Source: RI-153 sp963721725 (lineage in GTDB: Bacteria; Chloroflexota; Anaerolineae; Caldilineales; Caldilineaceae). Taken from it: DNA of 64,000 bases. Shown piece after piece: positions 9,427-19,647 of the stretch (positions are counted from its first letter, which is position 1; each line of letters begins with the position of its first letter). Under the pieces are notes generated by a model. The model was not told the origin of the DNA. It was given only the letters and a program-made list of their open reading frames with translations, and did no database searches. A program made the position numbers and the translations under genes. The stretch is taken from positions 186,001 to 250,000 of the forward strand of contig CAVRLX010000009.1 in the NCBI GenBank assembly GCA_963721725.1. The letters run 5' to 3'.

Positions 9427-11424
9427 TTATCGTTTGCGTTTGCGTGCGCCCTTGCTGCGCCGCTGTGGGTTGACAGGCGGTTGCTGTTTGGGCGGCGTGA
9501 TGCTGCGGCCCGTGGGTTCGCCGTCGCCTGTGCCCTGGATATAGGCTACTTCGTCTAGTCCTGATTCTTCATTTTCATGGAGTTCGGCTTGGCGCGCTTT
9601 GGAGGGGAACAGCCCTTCGGGCCGCATGACCATGATCACAATCAGCCCGGCTGCATACATGACCCAGCGCCACTTTTGCAGCACATCGCCGCCGGGGATA
9701 TATTCGGGCACGATCTGGGCCAGGGCGACGCGGTCGAAAAGCGAGATAATCAGCCCACCCATAAGCACGCCCCAGATGTTGCCCATGCCGCTGACGATGA
9801 CGATGATCAACAGGAAGATGGAGACCAAGAAACTGAAGAGTTCGGGGAAGATGGCCTGGATCATGGCGGCGTAGATCGAACCGGCAAAGCCTGAAAAGGA
9901 CGCGCCCAGGGCAAAGGCGGCCAGTTTGGTGCGAACAAGGTTGACGCCCATGGCATCGGCCACCGTCTCGTCCTCGCGGATTGCCATCCATGCCCGACCC
10001 AGACGGGAATTTTCCAGCCGCAGGGCTGCTACCAATACCAGCGCGCCCACCAATATAATCAGAAAATACCACTGCATGGGCGGGCTGATGGTCAGCGGTC
10101 CCAACGTCAGCGGGTCGATCCCCACCTCGTGGCCGAAAATCATCGGCCGCCCCACGGGGTTCATGCCCCTTGTGCCGTTGGTGAGATTAAATCCGGCAAG
10201 TTCTGAGCCGATGAGATAAATGTCGGTGAAGGGAATTTTGAGGGTGATGTCGGACATTTCGCGGATCGCACGCGGCACAATTTCGCCAAAGGCCAAGGTG
10301 ACAATCGCCAAATAGTCGCCGCGCAGACGCAGGGTGGGCGTGCCGATGATGATGCCGAAAATCGCCGCCACCAGTGCGCTGAGCCAGATCACGATCCAAA
10401 AGCTCCACTCTAGCCCCAGCGTGGGCCAGGTGAAGACGCCCAGGGTGTACGCGCCGATGGCAAAAAAGGCCGCATAGCCAAGATCGAGTAACCCAGCAAA
10501 GCCCACCACAATGTTCAGCCCCAGCGCCAACACCACAAAGAGCAGGCCCACGTTCATGGTAATCAGCAGCGAGAGGTTGGTGACGGTCTCTAGCCAGCGC
10601 ACCAGAAGCGGAAAGAAAAAGAGGCCCAGCACGACCAAGACAATGGTGAGGAGGCGGCGCGGGCCAGCGGGGATGGTATCCACGCCGCGGCTGAAGGCGC
10701 GGTTGCCGCCTGTGACGGTGCGGCCAATCGGACGAAAGAGGCCGGTGGCTGCACTGTAGAGGGTGGAGAGCAGCGCGTTGATGCGGGCGATTAGCGTGGC
10801 AACTGCCAAGAGGGCAGGCGGTTCGCTGTCATACCCGAAGAAGCGCAGAAAAAGCGGCTTGCGCAGTTCGCCCCAGCGCACGTTGAAGATGAAACTGGCT
10901 GCGCCGCCAGTGAGCAAGTAGAAGCCAAAAAGCAAGAGCGCCCGGTTGAGTTGCGCCTGTTGGGTGCTGCTGGCCGAGGCAAAGAGAATTACAAAGTAGA
11001 TAATGGCGATGACAGCGAGAATGGCTCCGGCGCGCCGATCACGTCGGGCAAAGGCGCCGGCGGTGATGAGCACCAGTGCCACGAAGATCAGCGACGGAAC
11101 GAGGGGCTGCGTTAATAAAAAGAGGATACCGGATGCAATCAGACTAATAAACGAGAAAATGTAGAAGACTACCAGCGCCATGTAGCCAAGGCGGATGCCT
11201 TGATACCAGATGGAGGAAAGCCCGGCCATGACCACGCCCAAGAGCAGCGCGCCCCATCCCAGGCTGCCAAAACGGTGGATCAGGGCGGGGGCAAGGGCGA
11301 TGAGTAAGATGGCTTCGATGCTGGAAACAATGGTCCAGTTGGCGATGGCTTCGGGGCGCGGGTTGGCAATGTAGCTGCGTTGCCGTGAAACAGCGGTGGG
11401 CGTGCGGGATTCAACTCGTTGCAT
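9427..11424 (-). CDS. livM: Branched-chain amino-acid-type ABC permease LivM with a large N-terminal membrane extension
   Basis: The LivM permease core begins near residue 260 (NLSLLITMNVGLLFVVLALG), followed by GFAGLLDLGYAAFFAIGAY and RLRGDYLAIVTLAFGE, the hallmark permease loop. It ends with a basic, proline-rich tail. The whole protein is 665 residues, about twice a usual LivM. The first 255 residues add roughly six hydrophobic segments with no recognised motif. The start at 11424 sits 2 bp after the livH stop and is preceded by GGAG; a longer frame reaching into livH is not needed. The gene is intact, with no frameshift, so the extension is unlikely to be an artefact. Confidence 0.92.
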   Translation of the reverse strand: MQRVESRTPTAVSRQRSYIANPRPEAIANWTIVSSIEAILLIALAPALIHRFGSLGWGALLLGVVMAGLSSIWYQGIRLGYMALVVFYIFSFISLIASGILFLLTQPLVPSLIFVALVLITAGAFARRDRRAGAILAVIAIIYFVILFASASSTQQAQLNRALLLFGFYLLTGGAASFIFNVRWGELRKPLFLRFFGYDSEPPALLAVATLIARINALLSTLYSAATGLFRPIGRTVTGGNRAFSRGVDTIPAGPRRLLTIVLVVLGLFFFPLLVRWLETVTNLSLLITMNVGLLFVVLALGLNIVVGFAGLLDLGYAAFFAIGAYTLGVFTWPTLGLEWSFWIVIWLSALVAAIFGIIIGTPTLRLRGDYLAIVTLAFGEIVPRAIREMSDITLKIPFTDIYLIGSELAGFNLTNGTRGMNPVGRPMIFGHEVGIDPLTLGPLTISPPMQWYFLIILVGALVLVAALRLENSRLGRAWMAIREDETVADAMGVNLVRTKLAAFALGASFSGFAGSIYAAMIQAIFPELFSFLVSIFLLIIVIVSGMGNIWGVLMGGLIISLFDRVALAQIVPEYIPGGDVLQKWRWVMYAAGLIVIMVMRPEGLFPSKARQAELHENEESGLDEVAYIQGTGDGEPTGRSITPPKQQPPVNPQRRSKGARKRKR

Positions 11425-11426
11425 GG

Positions 11427-12365
11427 TTAGGCTTTCTCCGATTCGCCCTGGCCCAATAACCCTTGTGGGCGGAAGACCAACACCAGAATGAGAATGCCGA
11501 AGATCACGGCGCGGGTCCATTGGGCCGCCAGGTATTGATCGCTAAAGGCTTTGATAAAGCCGATGATCAGCCCGCCGAGCATGGCCCCCACAATGTTGCC
11601 GATGCCGCCGAAAACCGCCGCTGTAAAGGCAAACAGGCCAGCATCAAAGCCCATAAGATAGCGCCCGGTGTGCAGGAAGTTGCCGAAGATCATGCCTGCT
11701 GCGCCGGCCAGCGCGCCGCCGATGAAGAAGGTGATCATGATCACCCGCTCCACGTCAATGCCCATAATGGCAGCAGCACTGGCGTTTTGGGCCGAGGCGC
11801 GCATGGCTTTGCCCAGTTTGGTGCGCTGGATAAAGAGACGCAGCCCCACCATTAACGGGATGGTGATGCCGATGAGCAGGAGGTCCTGGGTGGAGAAGAG
11901 CACAAACGTCTCCAGCCCAAACCATTCGCGCAGAATGTCGACGCGTGGGAAAAAGTCGGGGTAGTTGATCTGGCTGGGGCCATACCAGTTGGCAAAGATG
12001 TTTTGCAACGCAAACGACATGCCCACGGCGGTGATCAGCGGGGCCAGCCTGGGTGCTTTGCGCAGCGGTTTATAGGCCACGCGGTCAATGACCACATTGA
12101 GGATGCCCGTGAGCAGCATGGTCAGCAACAGGATCAGGGTAAAGAGCCAGATCAGATCCCACCCATAGAGCGTGCCGTTGACGTCGTAAAAATTGAACAA
12201 GGAGAGGGAGACAAAAAAGCCAAAGGTGAAGAGATCACCGTGGGCGAAGTTGATTAACTCGATAATGCCGTAGACCATGGTGTAGCCCAGGGCGATCAGG
12301 CCCAGATACGCGCCGATGGTCAATCCATTGAGAACCTGTTGGGTAAAAACTTCGGTAGGGGTCAA
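11427..12365 (-). CDS. livH: Branched-chain amino-acid-type ABC permease LivH
   Basis: It has 312 residues and is intact. The N-terminus NGLTIGAYLGLIALGYTMVYG and the segment INFAHGD are diagnostic of LivH. Later come the permease loop RTKLGKAMRASAQN and a glycine-rich last membrane pair (AAVFGGIGNIVGAMLGG). It follows livK by about 100 bp, a gap that contains a strong hairpin at 12411-12458, and is nearly fused to livM. It forms the translocation path with LivM. Confidence 0.94.
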   Translation of the reverse strand: MTPTEVFTQQVLNGLTIGAYLGLIALGYTMVYGIIELINFAHGDLFTFGFFVSLSLFNFYDVNGTLYGWDLIWLFTLILLLTMLLTGILNVVIDRVAYKPLRKAPRLAPLITAVGMSFALQNIFANWYGPSQINYPDFFPRVDILREWFGLETFVLFSTQDLLLIGITIPLMVGLRLFIQRTKLGKAMRASAQNASAAAIMGIDVERVIMITFFIGGALAGAAGMIFGNFLHTGRYLMGFDAGLFAFTAAVFGGIGNIVGAMLGGLIIGFIKAFSDQYLAAQWTRAVIFGILILVLVFRPQGLLGQGESEKA

Positions 12366-12410
12366 CTCAACACCTCAACAAAAGAGAGTAGGGGTAGACA
12401 AAGATGATTG

Positions 12411-12458
12411 ACGTGTTGCGTGTTACGTGAATGAGGGTTCACGCAACACGCAACACGT
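12411..12458. promoter_or_regulatory. Hairpin in the livK-livH gap
   Basis: Arms acgtgttgcgtgt and acacgcaacacgt are perfectly complementary around a 22-base loop. Hairpins after the binding-protein gene of an ABC operon commonly allow higher expression of the binding protein than of the membrane parts. That role here is inference. No T-run follows. Confidence 0.5.
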
Positions 12459-12466
12459 ACTACACA

Positions 12467-13840
12467 CTATTCGCCCATCCCCGCAGGCATGGCGGCTTCA
12501 CACGCATCCGGGTACATGTCGGGGCTAATCGGACCCGCAAAATTTGTCGTGTCCCCGTCCATCACCAGATAGCCACCCATGTTGATCAGGGTTGGATCAC
12601 CGTTTTCGTTGAAGCTAAACTCGCCGGTAATGCCGTTATAGCTGCCGGAGCGCATGGCATCGAGAATAGCGGCACGATCTTTGCTACCCGCCCGTTCAAT
12701 GGAATCCAAAACCACTTGCATGGCCTGATAGGCGTAGGTTCCCCAGGGGCTGGGTTCGGCGCTGTATTGGGCCTTGTAATCGGTGTAATAACGCTGGCCG
12801 GCTTCACTGGTCAACTGGCTGCCCGTCAGACCGGGGAAGGTCAGGAAGACATTGCCGTTGGCAACCTCTGCACCCCCGACTTGGTCGATGATCGCTTGAT
12901 CTTGCAGACCGTCCGGCCCCATGAACTTGATGCCCTGCTCGAAGAGTCCCAATGACGCCATCTGTTGGATAACCTGTGGGCCACCGGTGTCGATGACAAA
13001 GCCGCCGTAGACCAGATCGGGATCGGCCGCGCGTACTTTGGTCAACAGCGAACGGAAGTCAATGTCGCTGGATTCAACGCCATCGCGCCCGACAATGGTA
13101 ATCCCCTCTTTTTCGGCCTGCTGCACAAAGGCATCGGCCACGCCCTTGCCATAGAGCTGGCGGTCGTCCAGAATGTAGATATTCTCGAAGCCCATGCAAT
13201 GTGCCCAGGCTGCGCCCGACCAGCCTTGCAGATCGTCCGAGGCATTGGTGCGGAAGTAGTTGACCGCACCCGACGGGCGGTAGATTTCCGGTTCGCCAGC
13301 GTCCCAGGGTTTGGTCAGGCCAGGATAGGTGTTGGCCGGGGTAATGTGGGCAATGCCCGCTTTGTTGGTAATGGGCATGGAAACTTTGGCCGCGCCAGAG
13401 TTATAGGTGCCGAAGTAAACCATGCAGTCGGCATCATTGACACACTTCTGGGCATTTTCAGCCTCAATCGTGCCATCCCACGAGCCAGTGGTGGGAGAGG
13501 CATCATCAAGATTCAGCACTTGAATTTGAAACCCGCCAGGGCCATTGCCATCATGATCGGCCATGTAATGTTCCAGGGCCAGATCGACGGCTTCTTTCAT
13601 GCTCGTTCCGATCGGGAGCATCGACCCCTGTAACGGCCAGCTTGTGTAAATTTTGATGACTTCACCTTCGGCAGCGGGGGCTTCGGCAGCGGGGGCTTCG
13701 GCAGCGGGTGCTTCGGCGGCAGGCGCTTCAGCGGCAGGTGCTTCGGCGGCAGGGGCAGCAGGCGCAGGCGCGCAGGCAGCCAACAGAATCGACAACAGGA
13801 TCAAAAAACTTATCAACGGAGAAAAGCGCAATCGGTGCAT
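12467..13840 (-). CDS. livK: Branched-chain amino-acid-type ABC transporter substrate-binding lipoprotein LivK
   Basis: This 457-residue lipoprotein has a signal peptide with lipobox LLAAC, a linker of six PAAEA-type pentapeptides, and a type I periplasmic-binding fold of the HAAT family (IKIYTSWPLQGSMLPIG, YFGTYNSGAAKVSMPI, YAYQAMQVVLDSIERAG). The start at 13840 is supported by GGAGG nine bases upstream. It is the first gene of the liv operon (livK-livH-livM-livG-livF), delivering solute to LivHM. The ligand cannot be deduced from sequence alone. Confidence 0.92.
   Translation of the reverse strand: MHRLRFSPLISFLILLSILLAACAPAPAAPAAEAPAAEAPAAEAPAAEAPAAEAPAAEGEVIKIYTSWPLQGSMLPIGTSMKEAVDLALEHYMADHDGNGPGGFQIQVLNLDDASPTTGSWDGTIEAENAQKCVNDADCMVYFGTYNSGAAKVSMPITNKAGIAHITPANTYPGLTKPWDAGEPEIYRPSGAVNYFRTNASDDLQGWSGAAWAHCMGFENIYILDDRQLYGKGVADAFVQQAEKEGITIVGRDGVESSDIDFRSLLTKVRAADPDLVYGGFVIDTGGPQVIQQMASLGLFEQGIKFMGPDGLQDQAIIDQVGGAEVANGNVFLTFPGLTGSQLTSEAGQRYYTDYKAQYSAEPSPWGTYAYQAMQVVLDSIERAGSKDRAAILDAMRSGSYNGITGEFSFNENGDPTLINMGGYLVMDGDTTNFAGPISPDMYPDACEAAMPAGMGE
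13670..13757. repeat. In-gene tandem 15-bp repeat (PAAEA linker of LivK)
   Basis: About five to six copies of a 15-bp unit read gcttcggcagcgggg or close variants on the plus strand. They encode a flexible Ala/Pro/Glu spacer between the lipid anchor and the binding domain. Copy number may vary between strains. Confidence 0.8.
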
Positions 13841-14479
13841 AGGACCTCCAGGGTGGAATGGATGAGATGAAATTTGGCACATACAGTTGTGTACTGGCGA
13901 GCGACTCAAAATGCAGATTCAAACGCAGATGGCAGCACGGAGGTGGGCTACCCGCCTGCTTTATAGAGGAGACCAGAAAACAGAGCGTGAATGGGAAGAA
14001 AATACCACAGGACCGCCACACGCGCAAACGTGTAATTTCACGGCTCGGTATAGAGACGAGATATCTATGCTACTATCGGGCGCGATGACTGTGGCTTTGC
14101 ATGTTCTCCAGACCCGAAAAGTAAAGCGGCCAAAAATGGTTAGATGTACCGATTCCCTTCTATTTTGGACATGGAATAGGATATGAGGTAACTGTCCCTA
14201 AACAAACTGGCTGATCTGATTCCGGGAATCGTGGCAACGAAACCATTAGATAAAACGGACGTAACTATACAGGTGCGACGCACTCGCCAAGGGTAGATTG
14301 GTCATGAAAAGCCTGTGTGGCGAGTGCGTCGCACCCTGGACCTGAATAGATACAAACGGACAGTGATTAAAGATCATCCCGATAGATCCATTTCTTGCTA
14401 TGAATTCGTCTATGTTTCTGTACGCTGTACCTTCTGTACACTCGAACGTAGCCGTGTTACCCCAAGGAGACCGAATTGT
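13841..14479. other. 640-bp intergenic region between livK and the AhpD-fold gene
   Basis: This is a divergent gap. I find no supported coding sequence. It should hold the livK promoter and, at its right end, palindromic repeat copy B (14271-14345). The AAGGAGA site at 14464 belongs to the following gene. Confidence 0.5.
14271..14345. repeat. GTGCGACGCAC palindromic repeat, copy B
   Basis: The element reads aggtgcgacgcactcgcca, a 37-base middle, then tggcgagtgcgtcgcaccc followed by tggacctg. It has the same arms and tail (cct..acctg.ata) as copies A and E. Confidence 0.85.
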
Positions 14480-15022
14480 ATGGCCCGTGTTCCGATTGTT
14501 GAAACCAATCAAGTGTCCGATCCTCGTGTTCAGGCGATCTATGATGAGATTACCGTCGATTTAGGCTTTGGCATGGTCCCCAATCTCTTTAAATCAATGG
14601 CGACGCGCCCAGGCTTTTTAGAGGCGAATTGGATCAAGTTTCGCTCGACAGTGCTGGAAGGCAACATCCCACGCACGCTTAAGGAGATGGTAGGTGTGGT
14701 AATCTCGCAGACCAACAACAGCCCCTATGCGCTCAACGTACATTTGCACGGACTGTCGGCGCTGGGCATGAGCGAAGAGGTCTTACAATTGCTGGTTTCA
14801 GACTTTGAAGCCTGTCCGCTGCCGCGCCGCGAAAAAGCGGTGATCCGCTTTGGGCTGCTGGCCGGAACATCGCCCCATGATCTGACCGAAGCAGATTTTG
14901 AATCCTTGCGCGATCTAGGGCTAGACGATGGCGAAATCTACGAAATTCTGGCAACCGCCAATCTTTTTACCGGGGTGAATCAGTATACCGATGCCATTCA
15001 GTTGGAGATTGACGCGCTGTAA
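14480..15022 (+). CDS. AhpD-fold (carboxymuconolactone decarboxylase-like) protein lacking the CxxC
   Basis: The protein has 180 residues. The start at 14480 is set by AAGGAGA ten bases upstream; an upstream in-frame extension would translate repeat DNA. It has the all-helical AhpD layout, with LKEMVGVVISQTNNSPY followed by ALNVHLHGL. This is the segment where family members normally read E..N..C..C...H. The His and surrounding residues are kept, but both Cys positions are occupied by other residues. Thiol peroxidase-type activity is therefore unlikely. Other members act as decarboxylases, hydratases or stress proteins. Function is unknown, and the next gene is a signalling cyclase. Confidence 0.75.
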   Translation: MARVPIVETNQVSDPRVQAIYDEITVDLGFGMVPNLFKSMATRPGFLEANWIKFRSTVLEGNIPRTLKEMVGVVISQTNNSPYALNVHLHGLSALGMSEEVLQLLVSDFEACPLPRREKAVIRFGLLAGTSPHDLTEADFESLRDLGLDDGEIYEILATANLFTGVNQYTDAIQLEIDAL

Positions 15023-15111
15023 ACAGAGGAGATTGGGCGATTGTTCAAGACAGAACCCAATTTTCTATACATTGCAGCAGCACACAATGATATTTCAAAG
15101 AGGTAACGATT

Positions 15112-15139
15112 CAGGTGCGACGCACCCTAGACCTGTATA
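15112..15139. repeat. GTGCGACGCAC repeat, short copy C
   Basis: This reduced version joins caggtgcgacgcacc directly to ctagacctgtata, lacking the central loop of the longer copies. It lies just before the cyclase gene. Confidence 0.7.
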
Positions 15140-15205
15140 GGTACTTGTGGCGCTGCTTCGATAATCATCCAATCGCTTTCTTTATCACACTTTTCCAGGG
15201 AATCT

Positions 15206-16496
15206 ATGTCTGCCTCCAAACTTGCCGTGAACCGTCTTGCCGATCAGAACCGCGAGGAGCTACTCGACACATCGCGGCGCTTGCTGGCCGAGGCCCAAGC
15301 GCTGTCGAGCCGCATTGCTGCCATCAACGAGATCGCCGTTGCCATTAACCGCTCTTTGGATCTCGACGCCATTCTCTCGGTGGTGGGCAAACAGGCCAAG
15401 TGGCTGTTGGATTTTGATCACTGTAGCGTCTCCATGCGTGAAGGTAAACAGCGGCTGCGCACCCATCTGCTCTATGGCAAAGCCGCCACCACGCCCTCCG
15501 ACACCCTGGACGAGACTCACAGTATCAGCATGGCTGTGCGTACAGGCTATCCCCAGGTTTTTCAGAATAACGAGGACGACAAGGGATTTGGGGGCTTCCA
15601 ATCGCTCTTGGTCTTGCCGTTGGAGATTGAGCGCGAGATCGCCGGCACGCTGAACTTTGCCGCCCACACGCCCAATCTTTATACCCAGGAGGACATACGC
15701 ATCGGCTATTTGCTGGCCGTACAAGTGGCTGCGGCCATCCGTAACGCCAGCCGTTTCGCCGAGATCAACCGACTGTACACCGAAATCGAGCGCGAAAAGC
15801 AAAAGTCCGACGATCTTCTGCTCAACATTCTGCCCAGCAGTGTGGCCGACGAACTCAAACGCACCGGGCAGGTGCGCCCCGTTCACTATGATTCGGCGAC
15901 GGTAATGTTCATTGATTTTGAGAACTTCACGCCCATCGCCGCCATCCTTTCGCCAAAGGCGCTGTTAGACGAACTGGACTACTGTTTTACCCGCTTCGAC
16001 CGCATCAGCGAACGCTACAATCTCGAAAAACTCAAGACCAACGGCGACAGCTACATGGCCGCCGGTGGCATCCCCATTGCCCGTGATACCCATGCCCTGG
16101 ACGCCGTGTTGGCCGCGCAGGAAATTTGCGCCTTTATCCGCAAACGCAAGCGCGAAAAAGAAATGCAAGGGGAGCCATTTTGGGACATTCGCGTCGGCAT
16201 CCATACCGGGCCGCTGGTTTCTGGTGTGATTGGGCGTAAAAAGTTCGTCTACGATGTGTGGGGCGATACGGTGAATGTGGCGGCGCGGATGCAATCCAGC
16301 GGCGAGGCTGGCAAGATCAACATCTCACCGCGCCACCTATAATCAGATTTACCCCTTCTTCAAATGTGAATATAGGGGCAAGCGCGACGCCAAAGGCAAG
16401 GGCGAGATGGAAATGTACTTTGTCGAGGAGATGCGGGCTGTGCCTGTGCGCCGCCGATCTCAGATAGAGACTGAGGAGTGTGCCACGCTGCCCTAG
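15206..16496 (+). CDS. GAF-domain class III adenylate cyclase (one frameshift)
   Basis: A short N-terminal helix (about 1-40) is followed by a GAF domain (about 45-185) and a linker helix (EINRLYTEIEREKQKSDDLL, ending NILPSSVADEL). The class III cyclase domain starts at VMFIDFENFT, where the metal-binding Asp is visible. It continues with EKLKTNGDSYMAAGG and YDVWGDTVNVAARM, which carries the second Asp, the adenine-type Lys/Asp pair and the transition-state Asn/Arg. The frame breaks near 16333 (NISPRHL should read NISPATYNQIY). The normal tail continues to 16496. No membrane segment is seen, so it is a cytosolic sensor cyclase making cAMP. The GAF ligand is unknown. Confidence 0.87.
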
Positions 16497-16525
16497 ACCG
16501 CCCACTTGATGTATACTCCTTTGCC

Positions 16526-19403
16526 ATGACGGATCTTCCCTCGCCTTCGACCACTACTCCATTTGCCCGGCGTGCCTTTGATCTCCTGCTATTGCTCGGC
16601 AGCGTGGTAGCCTGTCAAAGCGCCGTTTGGGTATTACACCAATCGTGGACCCTCATTACCGATCCGCGCTGGCCCTGGCTGTTGCTGGTCCTTGCTGCCG
16701 CTGTCGGCGGGGTGAGCCTACGCCGCATCGATCACTGGCTGCCCGACGCTGCGCCCGCCTTGCGCCCGCTGGCCGACGTTTCACCGCGCCGCCAGTCCCT
16801 CGGTCTCATTCTTGTGCTATCGGCACTGCTGCCCACGGCGTGGCTGGTCTTGCGCCTTTGGCCCGACTATACAAAATGGCACGGTACACCATGGCTCTGG
16901 CTTTTAGCGTTGGCGCTGGTCATCCTCGGCGGCACGCTGATCAAAGGGATCGGCCGGGCTGCGCCCGATTGGGCGGAGATCTCCCCGCGCGCCCCCGGCT
17001 ATCCGTCCTCGCTGGCAACGCTGGGGCGAAATCGCGCTCTTTGTGGCAATTCTGGCGCTGGCAATGTTCGTGCGTCTCTATCGACTGGACACTATCCCCG
17101 CCGCGCTCTATGTGGACGAGACCAACGCCTCGCTGGATGCACTCTCTATTCTTGAAGGCCGCGACAGTTCTCCCTTTGGCACAGGCTGGTACGAGACGCC
17201 CAACGGCTATATCTACTATCTGGCCGCGCTCTATCACACGTGGGGAGCCAGCTATCTCACCCTCAAAGCTGCCTCGCTGATCCCCGCCATCCTCACCATT
17301 CCCGCCGTCTATTGGCTGGGGCGCACGCTTTTTGGCCCCGCCGCCGGTCTCTTCGCCATGTTTCTGCTCAGCGTCAGCCGCTGGCACATGACCCTGAGCC
17401 GTTGGGGCTGGAATGAACTTATGCCGCCGCTCTTTCAAACGCTGGCAACCGTGTTGCTGATCCGTGGGCTGCGCCAGCGCCGCGCCCTGGACTATGCCGC
17501 CGGCGGACTCATCGCCGGGTTGATGATCTACACCTATCTTAGTAGCCGCTTGGCGTTGATCACGCTCGCCCTCTTTGCGCTCTATTGGCTCTTAACCGAA
17601 CGGGGTGGCCCGTGGGCAGCGTGGAAACGCTATGGCGGTGGGCTGGCCCTCTTTGCCATCGCCGCATTGGTGGCAATGGCTCCCTTGCTGGTAACCTATG
17701 CCACGCGCCCTTTTCTCTTTCTCAACCGCTCGCTGGAAATTTCCATTTTCAACGAAGTGGCGCGGGCGGATTCCTGGCAACCGTTGATCGAAAACATCTG
17801 GCGGCATGTACAGCTTTTCTATCAATATGGCGACCCCATGGGGCGGCAAAACCTGCCCGGCGAGCCGCAAACCGATCCGGTGACGGGTATGTTACTGGCA
17901 ATTGGGCTGGCCTATGGCCTGCTTGCCCTGCGCGACCGTCGGCGCGGGTTGCTCTGGCTCTGGCTGGTCATCGCCCTGGCCGCCGGTTTTCTCAGCGAGT
18001 TGCACGTCAATTCGCCTTTTGCGCCGGACTATATGATCTCGCCCAATTCGTACCGCACCCTTTCGGCGCTGATGGCGGTGGTGCTGATTGCCGGTGATGT
18101 CTTGAGCCGTTTGGTGCGCAGTTTTGCCGCTGTTGCGCCCACTCCTGCCCTGCGTCCGCGTGGAATGATCATGGGGACGAGTCTGGGCGTGGCCGCGCTA
18201 GTCCTGGCTGCATCTTGGGAACTTTCGCTCTATTTTGGCGCACAGGCGGCGTCGGTGGACGTCCAAAACAGCTTCAACCAGATGGAAACTCGTGTCGGCC
18301 ATGCCGTGGTAGACGCGCTGACCGAGGGCGCAGCGGTCTATCTTTCGCCCAATTTCTACAATTTTTCGCCGCTGCGCTTTCTCGTCTATGGCGCTGTGCG
18401 CGACACCACAGCGCAAAATCCGCTGGAGCAACCGCCCTTCCATTTGGCCCGCCCCGAAGTCGATCTGCCGCTGCCCGCCCACGACCACGGCGCGCGCTTG
18501 CTGCTTGATCTGCACTACGCCGCGCTGACCGATTATGTGCGCGATTTCTACCCCAACGCCCGCGACGAGATCGTCCGCGGGCCGGGGGATGCGCCGCTTT
18601 TTCTACAAATCTGGATTCCGCCCGCAGATCTGGCCGTCCACAGCGGCCTCTGGCGCACGGTGATCGGCGCAACGGGCGAATCGCAGCGCCACCCTGGCGC
18701 GCCCTTTACGTTGCCTGCCGTGTCCGCTATCCGCGAAATTACTTGGGACGGCACGATTCAATTGCCCCAAAGCGGTTTTTACAATTTCACCGCCACCCAT
18801 GCCCAACTTTTGGTGGATGGCGAACCGTGGGATCTGCCGCGCTATCTGGGCCGCGGTCTGCACGCCATCCGTCTGGCGCAGCCGAAGTTCGCCGGGGACG
18901 CGCCCCAATTGACATGGCAAAAACCCGATGGAAAGGTGGAAGCTGTGCCGATCTCGGCCTTCTTTACGCGCCCTTTGCCGGATGTCGGCTTGACAGGATT
19001 TTACTTTGCGGGTGACAATTGGGCAGGGTCACCCGTGATGTGGCAGACAACCCCCTTTCTGTTACTGGCCTGGCCGCCCAACGAACCGTTGCCCCATCCA
19101 TTCAGCGCCCAATTCATGGGATCGTTGCGTGTCGAGAAGGCCGGTACTTATCGCTTTCGCCTTAGCGCCGACGATGGTGTACGCTTGACACTGGATGGCA
19201 CGGTTTTGGGCGAAGGGTTAACCCCGGATCAGCCCAACCAACTGACTGTCGAAGCGGTGCTTGCCCCCGGTCTGCACGATTTACGTATCGACTATTTCCA
19301 ACGCTACGGCGGTTCTGCCCTCGAATTTTTTTGGCAACCGCCCGGCCAGCCCGAAGCTCCCGTGCCGCCGCATGTGCTTGTGCCCAGTCTTCGAGCACCC
19401 TGA
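16526..19403 (+). CDS. GT39-like membrane glycosyltransferase with C-terminal PA14-type domains (one frameshift)
   Basis: An N-terminal membrane segment in one frame (MTDLPSPSTTTPFARRAFD) joins, across a C5 homopolymer near 16995, to the transferase proper. The transferase begins EIALFVAILALAMFVRLYRL. The conserved first-loop acidic motif is LYVDETNASLDAL, the GT39/ArnT-type donor/metal site. Twelve or so membrane helices follow. The soluble tail has an incomplete and then a clear PA14-like domain (AGTYRFRLSADDGVRLTLDG), a carbohydrate-binding type of module. Restored length is about 958 residues. It probably transfers a sugar from a polyprenyl-phosphate donor to an extracytoplasmic acceptor. 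Confidence 0.8.
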
Positions 19404-19453
19404 CTCGACAATAGAACGTGGATGACAGGGATTGGGCGGATTCACACAGAGAC

Positions 19454-19534
19454 AGGACTTACGCAGTTGCCCCAGAAGGTGAGCTTTTCAAAAAGTTCAC
19501 CTTCTCCATCACAACTGCTTGGTGCGTAAGTCCT
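19454..19534. repeat. Nested inverted repeat, MITE-like
   Basis: Outer 12-bp arms aggacttacgca and tgcgtaagtcct enclose an inner hairpin (gaaggtgagctttt with complement). An 81-bp element with a terminal inverted repeat and no gene looks like a non-autonomous mobile element between two glycosyltransferase genes. Confidence 0.6.
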
Positions 19535-19647
19535 GAGAGACAATTCTGTGGAATCTCATAAACGGCTTTATCTGCCCAACGGATTGCCTTCGTCTTCCGT
19601 CCATCGTCAAACTGTCTTTATAACCACCCACAGGACTGAAAAATTTC

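Noticed and set aside
13670..13757. Possible CRISPR-like array because of regular repeats
   Set aside because: The repeats are contiguous 15-bp units inside livK with no spacers. They encode a PAAEA linker. No cas genes or spacer-separated repeats occur anywhere in the window.
13858..14186. Small frames in the livK upstream region
   Set aside because: They have no ribosome site, no hydrophobic or domain pattern, and overlap each other in different frames.
14315..14479. N-terminal extension of the AhpD-fold protein
   Set aside because: The extra residues (VRRTLDLNRYKR) are translated repeat copy B, and similar meaningless peptides arise at every copy. AAGGAGA supports the start at 14480.
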